Part shown: piece by piece, positions 1 through 8,567 of the stretch
How positions within the stretch are numbered: position 1 is the stretch's first letter
Layout of the letters: each line of letters starts with the position of its first letter
Source of the DNA: Ulvibacterium sp965228935
Lineage (GTDB): Bacteria > Bacteroidota > Bacteroidia > Flavobacteriales > Flavobacteriaceae
Direction of reading: 5' to 3'
DNA: 64,000 nt
Assembly: GCF_965228935.1 (NCBI RefSeq)
Contig: NZ_OZ245846.1
Coordinates: 1,488,001-1,552,000 of the forward strand
Program-made: the position numbers and the translations under genes
The notes under the pieces: model-generated
Told to the model about the DNA's origin: nothing
The model's input: the letters and a program-made list of their open reading frames with translations, nothing else
The model's database searches: none

Positions 1-813
1 AGGGGCACCGCCTGCTGGCTGTACTGTTACTCCGGGAATCTGACCTTGTAAGGCCTGCGAAACATCCGTTACGGGCCTGGACTGCAGAACATCTCCGCCT
101 ACCTGGCCCACCGCTCCGGCGGAGTTCACTTTCTCCTGTGTACCATAACCGACCACAATTACCTCGTCCAGGCCAGCTGCATCTTCTTTCATGGTAATTG
201 TGAGGTCGGTCTTGCCTTCCACAGGTACATCCATGGTCAGGAATCCAAGGTAGGAAATGGTTAAAATGGCGTTTTCGTCCGCTACCTCAATGGAAAAGTT
301 GCCATCAAAATCGGATTGGGCCCCGTTCGTGGTTCCTTTTTCAACAATGCTCGCCCCCGGTAAAGGAACGCCGGAAGCATCCATTACCCGACCTTTGACC
401 TCTATGGGATCCTGGGTTATGGGTACCACGTTGGTTTGTTTTTTAAAATTGATATTCGGCATCAAATAGATTAAGCGGTCGGCAATGTCATAGTTGGTTG
501 CTGTTCCCTCAAAGACCGCATCCAGTACTTTGGAAACCCGTTCCCGTTTTACCGATATGGATACCCTACGCTCCGTATCCACATCCTTGGTCTTGTACAC
601 AAAGCGGAATTCGGTTCTTTTTTCTATTTCATCAATAAGCCGTTCTATGGTAACACCCTGTAGTTCCAAGGATATTTTTGTGCGTTGCGCATAGGAGTTG
701 TTGGCCTGTAGTACAAACAAGCTGGAAAACAGGAACAACACGCTCAGCTTCATTTTTAAGTCAAATTTGAGCTCGGGAAAGGAAAATCCCGAAGCAATAG
801 GAAGTTTTTTCAT
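1..813 (-). CDS. SusC/RagA-type TonB-dependent receptor, N-terminal part
   Basis: The gene runs off the left edge; 271 codons are visible. Residues 21-43 form a signal peptide ending in NSYAQ. Residues 45-125 look like the STN (secretin/TonB short N-terminal) domain, 135-210 like a carboxypeptidase-regulatory-like domain (PGASIVEKGTTNGAQSDFDG), and DEVVVVGYG at 217-224 is the usual TonB-box region before the plug, which begins with SQALQGQIPGV. Such outer-membrane receptors import oligosaccharides together with a SusD lipoprotein, which should lie left of the window. The STN domain and the upstream fecR gene imply trans-envelope signalling from the receptor through FecR to an ECF sigma factor. 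The start at 813 keeps a 20-residue stretch before the signal peptide; MKLSVLFLF at residue 21 is an alternative start. Confidence 0.93.
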   Translation of the reverse strand, partial: MKKLPIASGFSFPELKFDLKMKLSVLFLFSSLFVLQANNSYAQRTKISLELQGVTIERLIDEIEKRTEFRFVYKTKDVDTERRVSISVKRERVSKVLDAVFEGTATNYDIADRLIYLMPNINFKKQTNVVPITQDPIEVKGRVMDASGVPLPGASIVEKGTTNGAQSDFDGNFSIEVADENAILTISYLGFLTMDVPVEGKTDLTITMKEDAAGLDEVIVVGYGTQEKVNSAGAVGQVGGDVLQSRPVTDVSQALQGQIPGVTVQPAGGAP

Positions 814-963
814 AATTTTGAGTGTTCGTCAGTGGTTTTTGTTAAAGACCGCTGTCCTAAATCGGGAAATGTTGCTGCATTTTCCGATTTTTTTATGGTC
901 GCGGCTCGATTCTTTTTTTGTCAATTCATGCTATCGTGTTTACTTCATATTTAGGCGATTGTA

Positions 964-2097
964 TTATTCTATGATAATGGTATTGTTTTCAATGAAATAC
1001 TGTATTCCATAATGGTCCTTTAGGGATTCCAGTACCTGGGTAATGGAATAATCACTGAAACTTGCGCTAAATTCTTCCTCCCCCAGGGCATGGTTGCGGT
1101 TTTCAATGGAAACGTTGTAATGCCGCTCCAGCTTCTTTAGAATATTGTCAAAGGTCATCTTACGGAATACCAGTTCCCCGTCCATCCAGGAGGTATAGAT
1201 ACTTGTAACAACCTCATTCTTTACTATTTCCCTGTTCGCTTTGTTAAAGCTTGCCTTGTAGCCCGGCCTTAACCGTTCAGTCTCTCCCTCATTGTATTTT
1301 TCGTTATCCGGGTGAAGTCCCACGGCCCCTTCCACTAAGACTACTTCCGCAACCTCATCTTCCGGATAGGCATGCACATTGAACCGTGTTCCCAGCACCC
1401 TGACGTTTAAATTTTCGGCCTGTACGATAAACGGATGCGCGGAATCCTTGGCTACATCTAAAAATGCCTCCCCGTTCACAAACACTTTTCTTTCCATTCC
1501 GTCCAAAAACTGAACGGGATATTTAAGTGATGATCCCGCATTTAAATGGACACGGCTACCATCCGACAAATGGAGTTGAAACGTTTTGCCGTAAGGAACC
1601 GTTAGTGTATTGTATGTCAATTCTCGGGAAGATTCAGTTTCCGTATAGACCAATTCGTTTCCGTTTTGTTGGCCGACCACGTTGCCTTGGCTGTCAATGA
1701 CCCGTTTGTCCCCATCTTCTTGTATAACTTCTATGCTTCCGTCTTCCATTTCCAAGGTAATCGCGTCTTGGGGAATTACAATTGTAGGCGTTCTATCGGA
1801 TGAAATCTCAAGTAGCATAAAGCCTACGCCAATAATCCCTATAAATACCGCTGCAACACGTAGCCACTTTTGTACCGTAGCCTTTCCGTTTTTGTTCGCC
1901 TTTTGGTTTCTAATGGTCTTGTTGATCCGTTTCAAGAGTCGAATCCTGGCCTGTTCTTTTTCTGACAGGTCCCAAGAACCCATAACGTCGTTGTCCTGAA
2001 AACTATCGTAGAAGGAGAACAACACGTCCTCTTCTCTTTTCGAACATTGGCCCTGTTCAAATTTTACCAGTAAATCGAAGAATTCTTTTTTGGTCAT
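964..2097 (-). CDS. FecR-family anti-sigma factor
   Basis: This 377-residue protein has the standard Bacteroidota FecR layout: a cytoplasmic N-terminus (about 1-79) that would bind the sigma factor, one membrane segment at about 80-97 (VAAVFIGIIGVGFMLL), a periplasmic FecR domain at about 165-260 (LNVRVLGTRFNVHAYPEDE), and a C-terminal DUF4974/STN-like domain (LEKLERHYNVSIENRNHAL). Its job is to hold an ECF sigma factor inactive until the SusC-type receptor next door signals that its glycan is bound. The receptor gene follows 150 bp downstream. The partner sigma gene is probably the one ending at 4931, which is unusual because a fucosidase gene separates the two. A box shared with two other places in the window lies just upstream of the start. 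Confidence 0.93.
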   Translation of the reverse strand: MTKKEFFDLLVKFEQGQCSKREEDVLFSFYDSFQDNDVMGSWDLSEKEQARIRLLKRINKTIRNQKANKNGKATVQKWLRVAAVFIGIIGVGFMLLEISSDRTPTIVIPQDAITLEMEDGSIEVIQEDGDKRVIDSQGNVVGQQNGNELVYTETESSRELTYNTLTVPYGKTFQLHLSDGSRVHLNAGSSLKYPVQFLDGMERKVFVNGEAFLDVAKDSAHPFIVQAENLNVRVLGTRFNVHAYPEDEVAEVVLVEGAVGLHPDNEKYNEGETERLRPGYKASFNKANREIVKNEVVTSIYTSWMDGELVFRKMTFDNILKKLERHYNVSIENRNHALGEEEFSASFSDYSITQVLESLKDHYGIQYFIENNTIIIE

Positions 2098-2111
2098 TTT
2101 TTGTACTTACT

Positions 2112-2165
2112 TATAGATAAGATGCAAAAGCTTGGGGGTAACGCACATAAAAATTGAAAAAAATT
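2112..2165 (-). promoter_or_regulatory. Conserved leader box upstream of fecR (copy 1)
   Basis: Read on the minus strand this AT-rich stretch contains TTTTTATGTGCGTTAC, then CTTTTGCATCTTATC, about 15-60 bases before the fecR start. The same two blocks at the same spacing occur at 4808-4860 and 14291-14344. Seen: the shared motif. Inferred: a promoter or leader recognised through the local ECF sigma system. Confidence 0.5.
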
Positions 2166-2195
2166 GCGATTGCCCAGAACTGGCTCTTAATCCTC

Positions 2196-4607
2196 TTACA
2201 AAATTTTTAAGCTTTTGTCCAATGTAATGGTTTCGCCCTTGTTCATGTTAAAGGTTACTGTTTTAGCGCCATAACGCACCCGGGCATCATTGCCCAATCG
2301 GGAAGTAATGGTCGCTTTTACCAACCGTCCTTTGCGCCATTCCATATCTACTTTAAATCCGCCCCGAGCTATAAGACCGTTAACCTTTCCGTGGGGCAAG
2401 GCATCCGGTAATGTTGGTAATAGGGTTATTTCGCTGGTATGGGACTGCAATAGCATTTCGGCCAGAGCCGCAATAGATCCCATATTACCATCCATTTGAA
2501 ACGGCGGATGGGCATCCATAAGATTGGGATAGGTTTTTTTGGCCCATAGCTCGGTAAGATTGTCCCATATCTTATTGCCATCGAGCAGACGGGCATAAAA
2601 GTTCATAATCCACCCACGGCTCCAACCAGTGTGCCCTCCACCATGGGAAAGTCGATCTTCGATTACCTTTTCCGAAGCGATCATGTATTCCGGGGTTTCG
2701 TTCCAATTAAATTCGTTCGAGGGGTGTAGCCCATAGAGATGGGACATATGTCTATGTCCGGGGAGGGCCTGTTTTAAATCCTCGAAAGACCATTCCAGTA
2801 CTAATCCGTCCTTACCAATTGCACTTGGCATAAGGTTGTTGAGTTGTCTTTTGAGTTTTTCCCTGAATTTTTGATCCGTTCCCAATACTTCAGAAGCACG
2901 TATTACCCCTTCAAAAAGGTGGCGGGTTATTTGTAGATCCATCGCGGGTCCCATTACCACCGAGGCACGGGTCCCGTCCGGGGCCAGGAAAACGTTTTCG
3001 GGTGACATGGAAGGTCCGGTCACCAGTTTTCCCGTTTTTGGATGTTTTACCAAAAAGGAAGAAAGAAATTCTGCAGCCTCCCGCATCACGGGATAACCAT
3101 ACTCTTCTAAAAAGGTTTTGTCCTCGGTAAAGAGGTAATGTTCCCAGATATGGGTACTGGACCACGCAGCGCCCATAGGCCATAGACCGTACTCCGGTAG
3201 ACCAAAGGAAGTAGTATAATGCCAGGCATCAGTAGTGTGGTGGGCCGTAAAGCCCTTGGCCCCATAGAGTTCCCGGGCGGTCTTACGCCCGTTTTCGCGA
3301 AGTTTCCCCACAAATTCCAAAAAAGGCAGGTGGCATTCCGAGAGGTCGGTTATCTCTGCGGGCCAGTACATCATTTGAATATTGATGTTAATGTGATAGT
3401 CCGAGTTCCACGGTGGTTTTTCACCGTCGGCCCAGATACCCTGTAAGTTGGCCGGCATATTGCCCTCACGGGAACTGCTTATGAGTAGATAACGTCCAAA
3501 TTGAAAATAAAGTGCGGCCAACGATGGGTCATGGGCCCCATTTCGCTGGGCGGTCACCCGCTCATCCGTGGCAAACTTGGCAGCTTCCGTTACCGGCAAT
3601 TCCAGGCTTACCCTGTTGAAGAGGCTTTGGTAATCCGCAATATGGTCTTTTAGCAGGTCTTGATAGGTTTTACCATCCAACGATTTCTCATAGGAGTCGC
3701 AAATGGCCTTAGGCTCCCCACCAAAATAGTCGGTTCCGGCAACAAGGCGTATTTCCATACTATTGGCCTTGTCTACTTTTATTTGCCGCCCTTGGGCCGT
3801 AAGCGTACCCCCAGGTGCAGTGATTATGGCGCGAGCCTCAAATTGTACCCCTTTGCCGTTGTTCAGATGGTGCTTCAAAATAAGCCTGTTCCCCGAAGCA
3901 TTGACTGTTTCTCCATCGCCCGGGCGGGAAAGGGAAAGGGTTGCAGTGATGTTCCCGGGTTTATCGGCACTGGCCTTTAAGACAATGGCCTGGTCTGCAG
4001 CTGAAGAAATTACTGTACGTTGGTGCATTACATCCTCCACCATAAAACGGGTGGTTGCCGTGGCCGTACTTAGGTCGAGTTCGCGATAATAGTCCGTATA
4101 ATTCTCCACCCCTTCAAAGTCTATATGCAGGTCTCCCATAGTTTGATAGGTATTGGTGCCACTGGGAAGACGTTCTACCATAAGTCGTTTTTTAGCCATG
4201 TTCTGGGCTTCCTTGTATTTCCCTTCAAAGAGCAGCTTTCGGATTTGGTTTACATATTTATGGCCTCCACGCCTGTCCTTGTATTCCCCGCCCTTGCTCC
4301 AAATACTTTCTTCATTAAGCTGTAGACGTTCCTTCGTGACTCCCCCAAATACCATAGCCCCCAAACGGCCGTTGCCAATGGGCAAGGCCTCATCCCATAT
4401 CTGCGCCGGTTGGTGATACCAGAGCTTAAGTGAGGTTTCCTCTTCAGTTTGGGCATTTGTAAACAAGGGCATAAAGACGTTGCATAGAAGGAGCCCCACA
4501 ATTAGCGAATGCTTGATTTTTGGAAAATACTTTAATCTGGATTTGTTCTTACAGCAGGTCATTGTTGTCACGGTCGTAACTAGCTTTGCCTTTTCTGATT
4601 TCATCAT
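2196..4607 (-). CDS. GH95 alpha-L-fucosidase
   Basis: The 803-residue product matches glycoside hydrolase family 95, which releases terminal alpha-linked L-fucose (typically alpha-1,2) by inversion. A signal sequence ends near FTNAQ (residues 49-53), so it acts in the periplasm or at the surface. The beta-sandwich N-domain starts with the family sequence LWYHQPAQIWDEALPIGNGR. The (alpha/alpha)6 barrel carries NLQGIWADGEKPPW, then N407 and N409 in HININIQMMYWP, and E537 in SMSPENVF; these match the catalytic asparagines and general acid known from the bifidobacterial enzyme AfcA. The gene lies between the sigma gene (4931-5512) and fecR, an insertion into what is normally a contiguous pair. 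A box like the one before fecR lies 200 bp upstream. The 20 residues before the hydrophobic segment suggest that the true start may be the Met at residue 16. Confidence 0.95.
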   Translation of the reverse strand: MMKSEKAKLVTTVTTMTCCKNKSRLKYFPKIKHSLIVGLLLCNVFMPLFTNAQTEEETSLKLWYHQPAQIWDEALPIGNGRLGAMVFGGVTKERLQLNEESIWSKGGEYKDRRGGHKYVNQIRKLLFEGKYKEAQNMAKKRLMVERLPSGTNTYQTMGDLHIDFEGVENYTDYYRELDLSTATATTRFMVEDVMHQRTVISSAADQAIVLKASADKPGNITATLSLSRPGDGETVNASGNRLILKHHLNNGKGVQFEARAIITAPGGTLTAQGRQIKVDKANSMEIRLVAGTDYFGGEPKAICDSYEKSLDGKTYQDLLKDHIADYQSLFNRVSLELPVTEAAKFATDERVTAQRNGAHDPSLAALYFQFGRYLLISSSREGNMPANLQGIWADGEKPPWNSDYHININIQMMYWPAEITDLSECHLPFLEFVGKLRENGRKTARELYGAKGFTAHHTTDAWHYTTSFGLPEYGLWPMGAAWSSTHIWEHYLFTEDKTFLEEYGYPVMREAAEFLSSFLVKHPKTGKLVTGPSMSPENVFLAPDGTRASVVMGPAMDLQITRHLFEGVIRASEVLGTDQKFREKLKRQLNNLMPSAIGKDGLVLEWSFEDLKQALPGHRHMSHLYGLHPSNEFNWNETPEYMIASEKVIEDRLSHGGGHTGWSRGWIMNFYARLLDGNKIWDNLTELWAKKTYPNLMDAHPPFQMDGNMGSIAALAEMLLQSHTSEITLLPTLPDALPHGKVNGLIARGGFKVDMEWRKGRLVKATITSRLGNDARVRYGAKTVTFNMNKGETITLDKSLKIL

Positions 4608-4930
4608 TATGTTTTGTTTTTTGTTGCTTTGAGGATATTGAACTCATTTTTAATAATGAATCCCAAATAATGCTTTGAGGGCAGGCCTATTCCACCTCAA
4701 TTACCGTAGTTTTTTAAATGACTTCAGCATTTCCGGGTTATCCATGTTAAACGCCCCTGATTTTTGACCAAGGACTATTTCAATTGTTATGAAGGTTTAT
4801 TCCACTCTATTCATATGATGCAAAATCAGGATGCAACGCACATAAAAAATGGAAAAACTTTATTTTCTTGGAATGGTTCGGTACAAGGGGGGTAAACCTA
4901 TGGGGCAGTCATAAATGAATGCCTTGATTT
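4608..4930. other. Intergenic stretch between sigma gene and GH95 gene
   Basis: No open frame is convincing here. The right half (4808-4930) is related to 14291-14410 and contains copy 2 of the shared leader box; the left half shows no feature I can name. It serves as the leader of the GH95 gene. Confidence 0.6.
4808..4860 (-). promoter_or_regulatory. Conserved leader box (copy 2), between sigma gene and GH95
   Basis: On the minus strand it reads TTTTTTATGTGCGTTGC, a short spacer, then ATTTTGCATCATATGAAT. It is clearly related to copy 1 before fecR and nearly identical to copy 3 at 14291-14344. It starts about 70 bases after the sigma stop codon and about 200 bases before the GH95 start. Confidence 0.5.
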
Positions 4931-5512
4931 TTACATAAAAGGAAAGGCGGCGAGAAGAAGGTTTACAATACGTCCTAAAGATTGGCGCAAATGTTTTAGG
5001 GCGATGTGCAGTTGGTTCTCCACCGTTCTATGGGAAATATTAAAGTGCTCGGCGATTTCCGAAATGGAATATTCCTGGTAGCGACTCATAAAAAAGATGG
5101 TCCTACAGCGTTTCGGTAGCGATTTTGACGCTTGTTCTATTCTTTTCTTTAGATCGCCATGGGCCAATTTTTGATAGGCTATCGGGTTAAAGGAAAGTTT
5201 GGCTATGACCTCTTCGTGCATTTCTATAAACCTTCTGTTCCTGATTTTCAAAAGTGCATTGTTCCGGGCCGCTTTAAACAAATAGCTTTTTAGGTTCCGG
5301 ATTTCCAATTCTTCCCTTCGTGTCCATATCTTTACAAAGACCTCATGTAACACGTCCTCTGTTAGCCCCTTATCCTTTAGGATATTGATAACGGAAGCAT
5401 ATAATCCTTCCCAATACTTTTGGTACACGCTTTGGAAGGCCATTTGATTCCCTTCTTTTATCAACGATAAAAGCTTATCATCGGATAATTCTTGGAAATC
5501 CCACTGTTCCAT
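4931..5512 (-). CDS. ECF sigma factor (FecI-like, sigma-70 family)
   Basis: At 193 residues this is the usual size of a Bacteroidota ECF sigma factor. Region 2 lies at about 22-90 (ending FKAARNNALLKIRNRR) and region 4 at about 120-180, with the helix-turn-helix YSISEIAEHFNISHRTVENQ. It would direct RNA polymerase to the local sus-type operon when released by FecR. The cognate anti-sigma gene is most likely the one at 964-2097, although GH95 lies between them. The last 70 bases of this gene have a decayed copy at about 14410-14480, joined to a piece of the sulfatase gene, so this unit was once duplicated. Confidence 0.93.
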   Translation of the reverse strand: MEQWDFQELSDDKLLSLIKEGNQMAFQSVYQKYWEGLYASVINILKDKGLTEDVLHEVFVKIWTRREELEIRNLKSYLFKAARNNALLKIRNRRFIEMHEEVIAKLSFNPIAYQKLAHGDLKKRIEQASKSLPKRCRTIFFMSRYQEYSISEIAEHFNISHRTVENQLHIALKHLRQSLGRIVNLLLAAFPFM

Positions 5513-5799
5513 TAGAGAAAATTTGATTTAAAGTATAAAATGTTGAGGAATAAACAAAACAGGTGCATTTTATCTGTAGGACTAAGGCATTTGAGACAAT
5601 CCTTCTACAAGTTTGGCCCTTAGTGTCAAGATGTCTCCGTAGTCTCCGAAGATCCAACTCAAGAGGTATAAAAATAAATTGCATTGAAAGATTTAAATAC
5701 CAGTTTTTTACCTTGGTTTTCTTTGATATAAAGAATTTTCATAGGTCAATTTTGTCGATCGTTCTCAACCCTCCGAGAGGTCCTGATTCAAGAAAAAAG

Positions 5800-7185
5800 T
5801 CAATCGAATTCCGGATCAAGGAAATCCTTTTTTTCAATCTGCCAATCTTTCAGGACTACTTTTAAGTAGGATATTTCTTTGGAATATTTTGGGTTATGTA
5901 TTTGATTCACGATTTCCAAAGGATCATTTTCCAGATCATAAAAAAGGTACTCGTCCGTTCCGGCAGCACTTTCCTCAGAGCGATAATGCCGAATTAACTT
6001 GTATTTTTTTGTGGTAACGGAGCGTTTCAGATTACTTAAGGCCCCGAATATACACTCATGGATTTTTGTTTTCTTTGTCCTTAAAATGGGTAAGAAGCTT
6101 TTTGATTCAACGGTTCTGGGGATGTCGATTCCTACAATATCACAAATAGTAGGGAATATATCGGAAAGATAGACATGGGCATCGGTTTTAACGTTTTTTG
6201 GTATCCCCGCTCCGCTCAGGATCAAGGGAACATTGAAACTATGACGGTAAAAACTCATTTTCCCGAGCAATCCATGATGACCGATGGCCAATCCATTATC
6301 TGAAGCATAGATTACAATGGTGTTTTCAACCAATCCATTTTGCCCAAGTGATTTAAGAATTCGGCCGATTTGGGCATCCATATGGGTGATCAACCCATAG
6401 TAAAGGGCTATTTCGTTACGGACGGAATCCACGTTTCTGGGAAACGGCAGTAGTTTTTCGTCTCGTATACTTTTATAGCCGTCCTCATAGGGGTATTCCG
6501 TATAAAAATTGGTCGGGAAAGGCACTTCCATAGGATCGTACATATCCTTGTATTCCTGAGGTGGCGTTCTTGGATCATGGGGTGCGGTAAAGGCCACGGT
6601 CATAAAAAATGGTTTTGGATGTTCCCCGTTTAAAAAATCAATGGCGGCATCAGCAAATAGTTCCGAACTGAAACCTGTAACTGTAATATCATTTTCCTGA
6701 AAGCTCATCACATGTGAACCCATCCCTCCATTGAATATTCTGGACTCCTTTTCCACTCCCCAGTCCATTGGGTCTCCGTAGGCATTCCATTTTCCGGTCC
6801 AGAAGGTTGTATACCCCGCATCCTTCATGGTCCGTGGCCACTTTTGAAGGCTCTCAATGCCCGATTCCGAATAAAGTGGATAAAAACTCTTGTGCGTCAG
6901 CGAACTACAGCCCGTTAACAAGGAGGCCCTACTCGGAACACATGTTGGGGTTTCCGCGAACGCTTGTGTAAAGGTCGTTCCCTCACGGATCAAGCTGTCC
7001 AAATAGGGAGTTTTAATATAAGGGTTCCCCAATGCACGGATAAGATTGGATTGATGATCATCGGAAAGCAGCAGTACTATATTTGGGTTTGCCCGATCAA
7101 CGTTTACCCGATTTTCCTTCCGGCTGCAACTTGAGATAATAAATGCAGTTACCATAAAAATCAATCCCTTACATTTAATCCTCAT
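5800..7185 (-). CDS. Family S1 sulfatase, lipoprotein
   Basis: This 461-residue type I sulfatase begins with a lipoprotein signal (lipobox IISSC, Cys20). The metal-binding start NIVLLLSDDHQ is at 35-45 and the active-site signature is CVPSR with Cys82, which a formylglycine-generating enzyme must convert to formylglycine. KWNAYGDP and ASDNGLAIGHHG supply further typical residues. It should remove sulfate esters from a polysaccharide in the periplasm or at the cell surface; in this fucose context the likely substrate is sulfated fucan, but the exact linkage cannot be read from the sequence. Its N-terminal 42 codons have a decayed copy at 14482-14612. Length and start are normal for the family. 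Confidence 0.93.
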   Translation of the reverse strand: MRIKCKGLIFMVTAFIISSCSRKENRVNVDRANPNIVLLLSDDHQSNLIRALGNPYIKTPYLDSLIREGTTFTQAFAETPTCVPSRASLLTGCSSLTHKSFYPLYSESGIESLQKWPRTMKDAGYTTFWTGKWNAYGDPMDWGVEKESRIFNGGMGSHVMSFQENDITVTGFSSELFADAAIDFLNGEHPKPFFMTVAFTAPHDPRTPPQEYKDMYDPMEVPFPTNFYTEYPYEDGYKSIRDEKLLPFPRNVDSVRNEIALYYGLITHMDAQIGRILKSLGQNGLVENTIVIYASDNGLAIGHHGLLGKMSFYRHSFNVPLILSGAGIPKNVKTDAHVYLSDIFPTICDIVGIDIPRTVESKSFLPILRTKKTKIHECIFGALSNLKRSVTTKKYKLIRHYRSEESAAGTDEYLFYDLENDPLEIVNQIHNPKYSKEISYLKVVLKDWQIEKKDFLDPEFD

Positions 7186-7208
7186 GCCATTTGTTTTTTA
7201 TCATTTGT

Positions 7209-7460
7209 TTAGGACTCTTTCAAATGGTTTGGTAAATTATGGATTCGCTCACAACAAATCTGTTCCATCACCTGCTGCAGTTGCTTCTTTAGTATAGAAT
7301 TTGTATGGTCCCCACCTTTGTCCCCCAGCGCAGCCACACCGTACATGAATGCACGGTCCATAAATGTGAAATGGGCACCACAGGCCAAGATTCTGGCTAC
7401 ATCGGGACCGGAGTGTATTCCAATGCCCATCATTACCGTAATCCTTTGGCCATACTTCAT
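7209..7460 (-). pseudogene. Remnant: C-terminal end of an L-lactate dehydrogenase (FMN type)
   Basis: Only about 83 codons survive of a family that is normally near 380 residues. The text TVMMGIGIHSGPDVARILA and HFTFMDRAFMYGVAALGDKG aligns with the FMN-binding C-terminal part of lactate/glycolate dehydrogenases (usually MxDGGIRSGxDVARALA and FxFMGRAFMYG). Two residues normally kept for flavin phosphate and substrate binding are changed: the DGG element reads GIG and the catalytic-region Arg of IRSG is His. There is no N-terminal domain or start region upstream; instead there is a piece of another gene. L-lactate is an end product of non-phosphorylating fucose breakdown, so the lost enzyme would have fitted this locus. 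Confidence 0.85.
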
Positions 7461-7504
7461 AAGGGTAGGCGTTGTTGAATTTTACTTTTTTTGTATTGTT
7501 CATT

Positions 7505-7653
7505 TTACTTCGGATCCAAGTCAAAGGCCCCACTCCAGGAATCGACCAGGAACATTCTGGCGATAAAGCTGAAAGCGGTCGTTAGCAACAATATAAAACA
7601 GCCTGTAAATAAATAGTTTGTTCCTTGATTTTTTTGTTTACGGTCTGTTCCAT
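7505..7653 (-). pseudogene. Remnant: N-terminus of an MFS-type transporter
   Basis: Starting at the ATG at 7653, the reading frame MEQTVNKK runs into a seven-base A run (7629-7635 on the opposite strand). A shift there restores a good membrane segment, NYLFTGCFILLLTTAFSFIA, followed by RMFLVDSWSGAFDLDPK and a stop at 7505-7507. This resembles the first membrane helix of major facilitator transporters from Bacteroidota and Planctomycetota. Everything after the first helix is gone and the lactate dehydrogenase remnant follows. The original substrate is unknown; a sugar acid or fucose transporter would suit the locus. Confidence 0.6.
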
Positions 7654-7691
7654 TGGAAGTAGTGTTGGTTTGCTTTTGGGATAGTACTTTC

Positions 7692-8549
7692 CTAAAGGGT
7701 CAGTGACTTGAATTTTTTGGTCAATTCGGTAAGGGACGACTCTACGGCCATCCGTTCCAGGGAAGAGGCCCCAACAAAGCCTTGAGCGTCCGTTTTATCT
7801 AATATAATCCTAACATCTTCCGGAGTATTTATGGGTCCGCCATGCGCCAAGAAAATAGTGTTCGGATTTATCTTTCTAGCTGCGTCGATAATATCTTGTG
7901 TTCGAGTTATAGCAAAATCCATATCAACATTGGCATCGACGACTCCGATGGATCCGCCAACCGTTGTTCCTACATGGGCAATAATGGTGTCCGCGCCCAC
8001 CTCCACCATTTGAACGGCTTCTTCGGGCGTGGCCACATAAACACAGCAATACAGACCCATCTTCGAGGCCAATCCTATCATTTCCACTTCTTTGGAAAAT
8101 GACATTCCGGTCTCTTCCAGTATCTGTCGAAACCTACCATCGATAATACAATGTGTTGGGAAATTGTTTACCCCAGAAAATCCCATGGCCTTCACCTGTT
8201 GCAAGAAATGCCACATTCTCCTTCGCGGATCCGAACCGTGTACGCCACAGAAAACGGGTATCTCCTCCACAACGGGAAGCACCTCGAACTCCCCAATTTC
8301 CATGGCTATGGTATTGGCATCGCCGTAGGCCATCAACCCGGCCGTGGAACCATGCCCCGACATCCGGAAGCGCCCCGAGTTATACACAATCAAAAAGTCG
8401 GCTCCGCCCTTTTCTATGAACTTGGCACTGATTCCGGTTCCCGCTCCGGCCCCGATTACCGCTTTTTTATTTGCCAAGGTGATCTTCAATCGCTCCCTGA
8501 CTTCTTCTCTTGTATAGGGATTTCCTTTCCCTGTCCATGGATTTGGCAT
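7692..8549 (-). CDS. TIM-barrel PEP-hydrolase-like protein (Tm-1 C-terminal half)
   Basis: The 285-residue protein matches the TIM-barrel family PF09370 (PEP hydrolase-like, related to the PEP mutase/isocitrate lyase fold). Family blocks visible are VIGAGAGTGISAKFIEKGGA, LIVYNSGRFRM near residue 54, GVHGSDPRRRMWHFLQ, and TIIAHVGTTVGGSIG. The same domain forms the C-terminal half of the plant virus-resistance protein Tm-1. The partner N-terminal half is encoded 18 bp upstream, so the two almost certainly work as a complex. The reaction is not established. A cytosolic C-C bond lyase or hydrolase acting on a keto acid is a fair guess from the fold. It is the last intact gene of a tight five-gene operon. 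Confidence 0.88.
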   Translation of the reverse strand: MPNPWTGKGNPYTREEVRERLKITLANKKAVIGAGAGTGISAKFIEKGGADFLIVYNSGRFRMSGHGSTAGLMAYGDANTIAMEIGEFEVLPVVEEIPVFCGVHGSDPRRRMWHFLQQVKAMGFSGVNNFPTHCIIDGRFRQILEETGMSFSKEVEMIGLASKMGLYCCVYVATPEEAVQMVEVGADTIIAHVGTTVGGSIGVVDANVDMDFAITRTQDIIDAARKINPNTIFLAHGGPINTPEDVRIILDKTDAQGFVGASSLERMAVESSLTELTKKFKSLTL

Positions 8550-8567
8550 TTTAGTCTTGTTAAAGGG

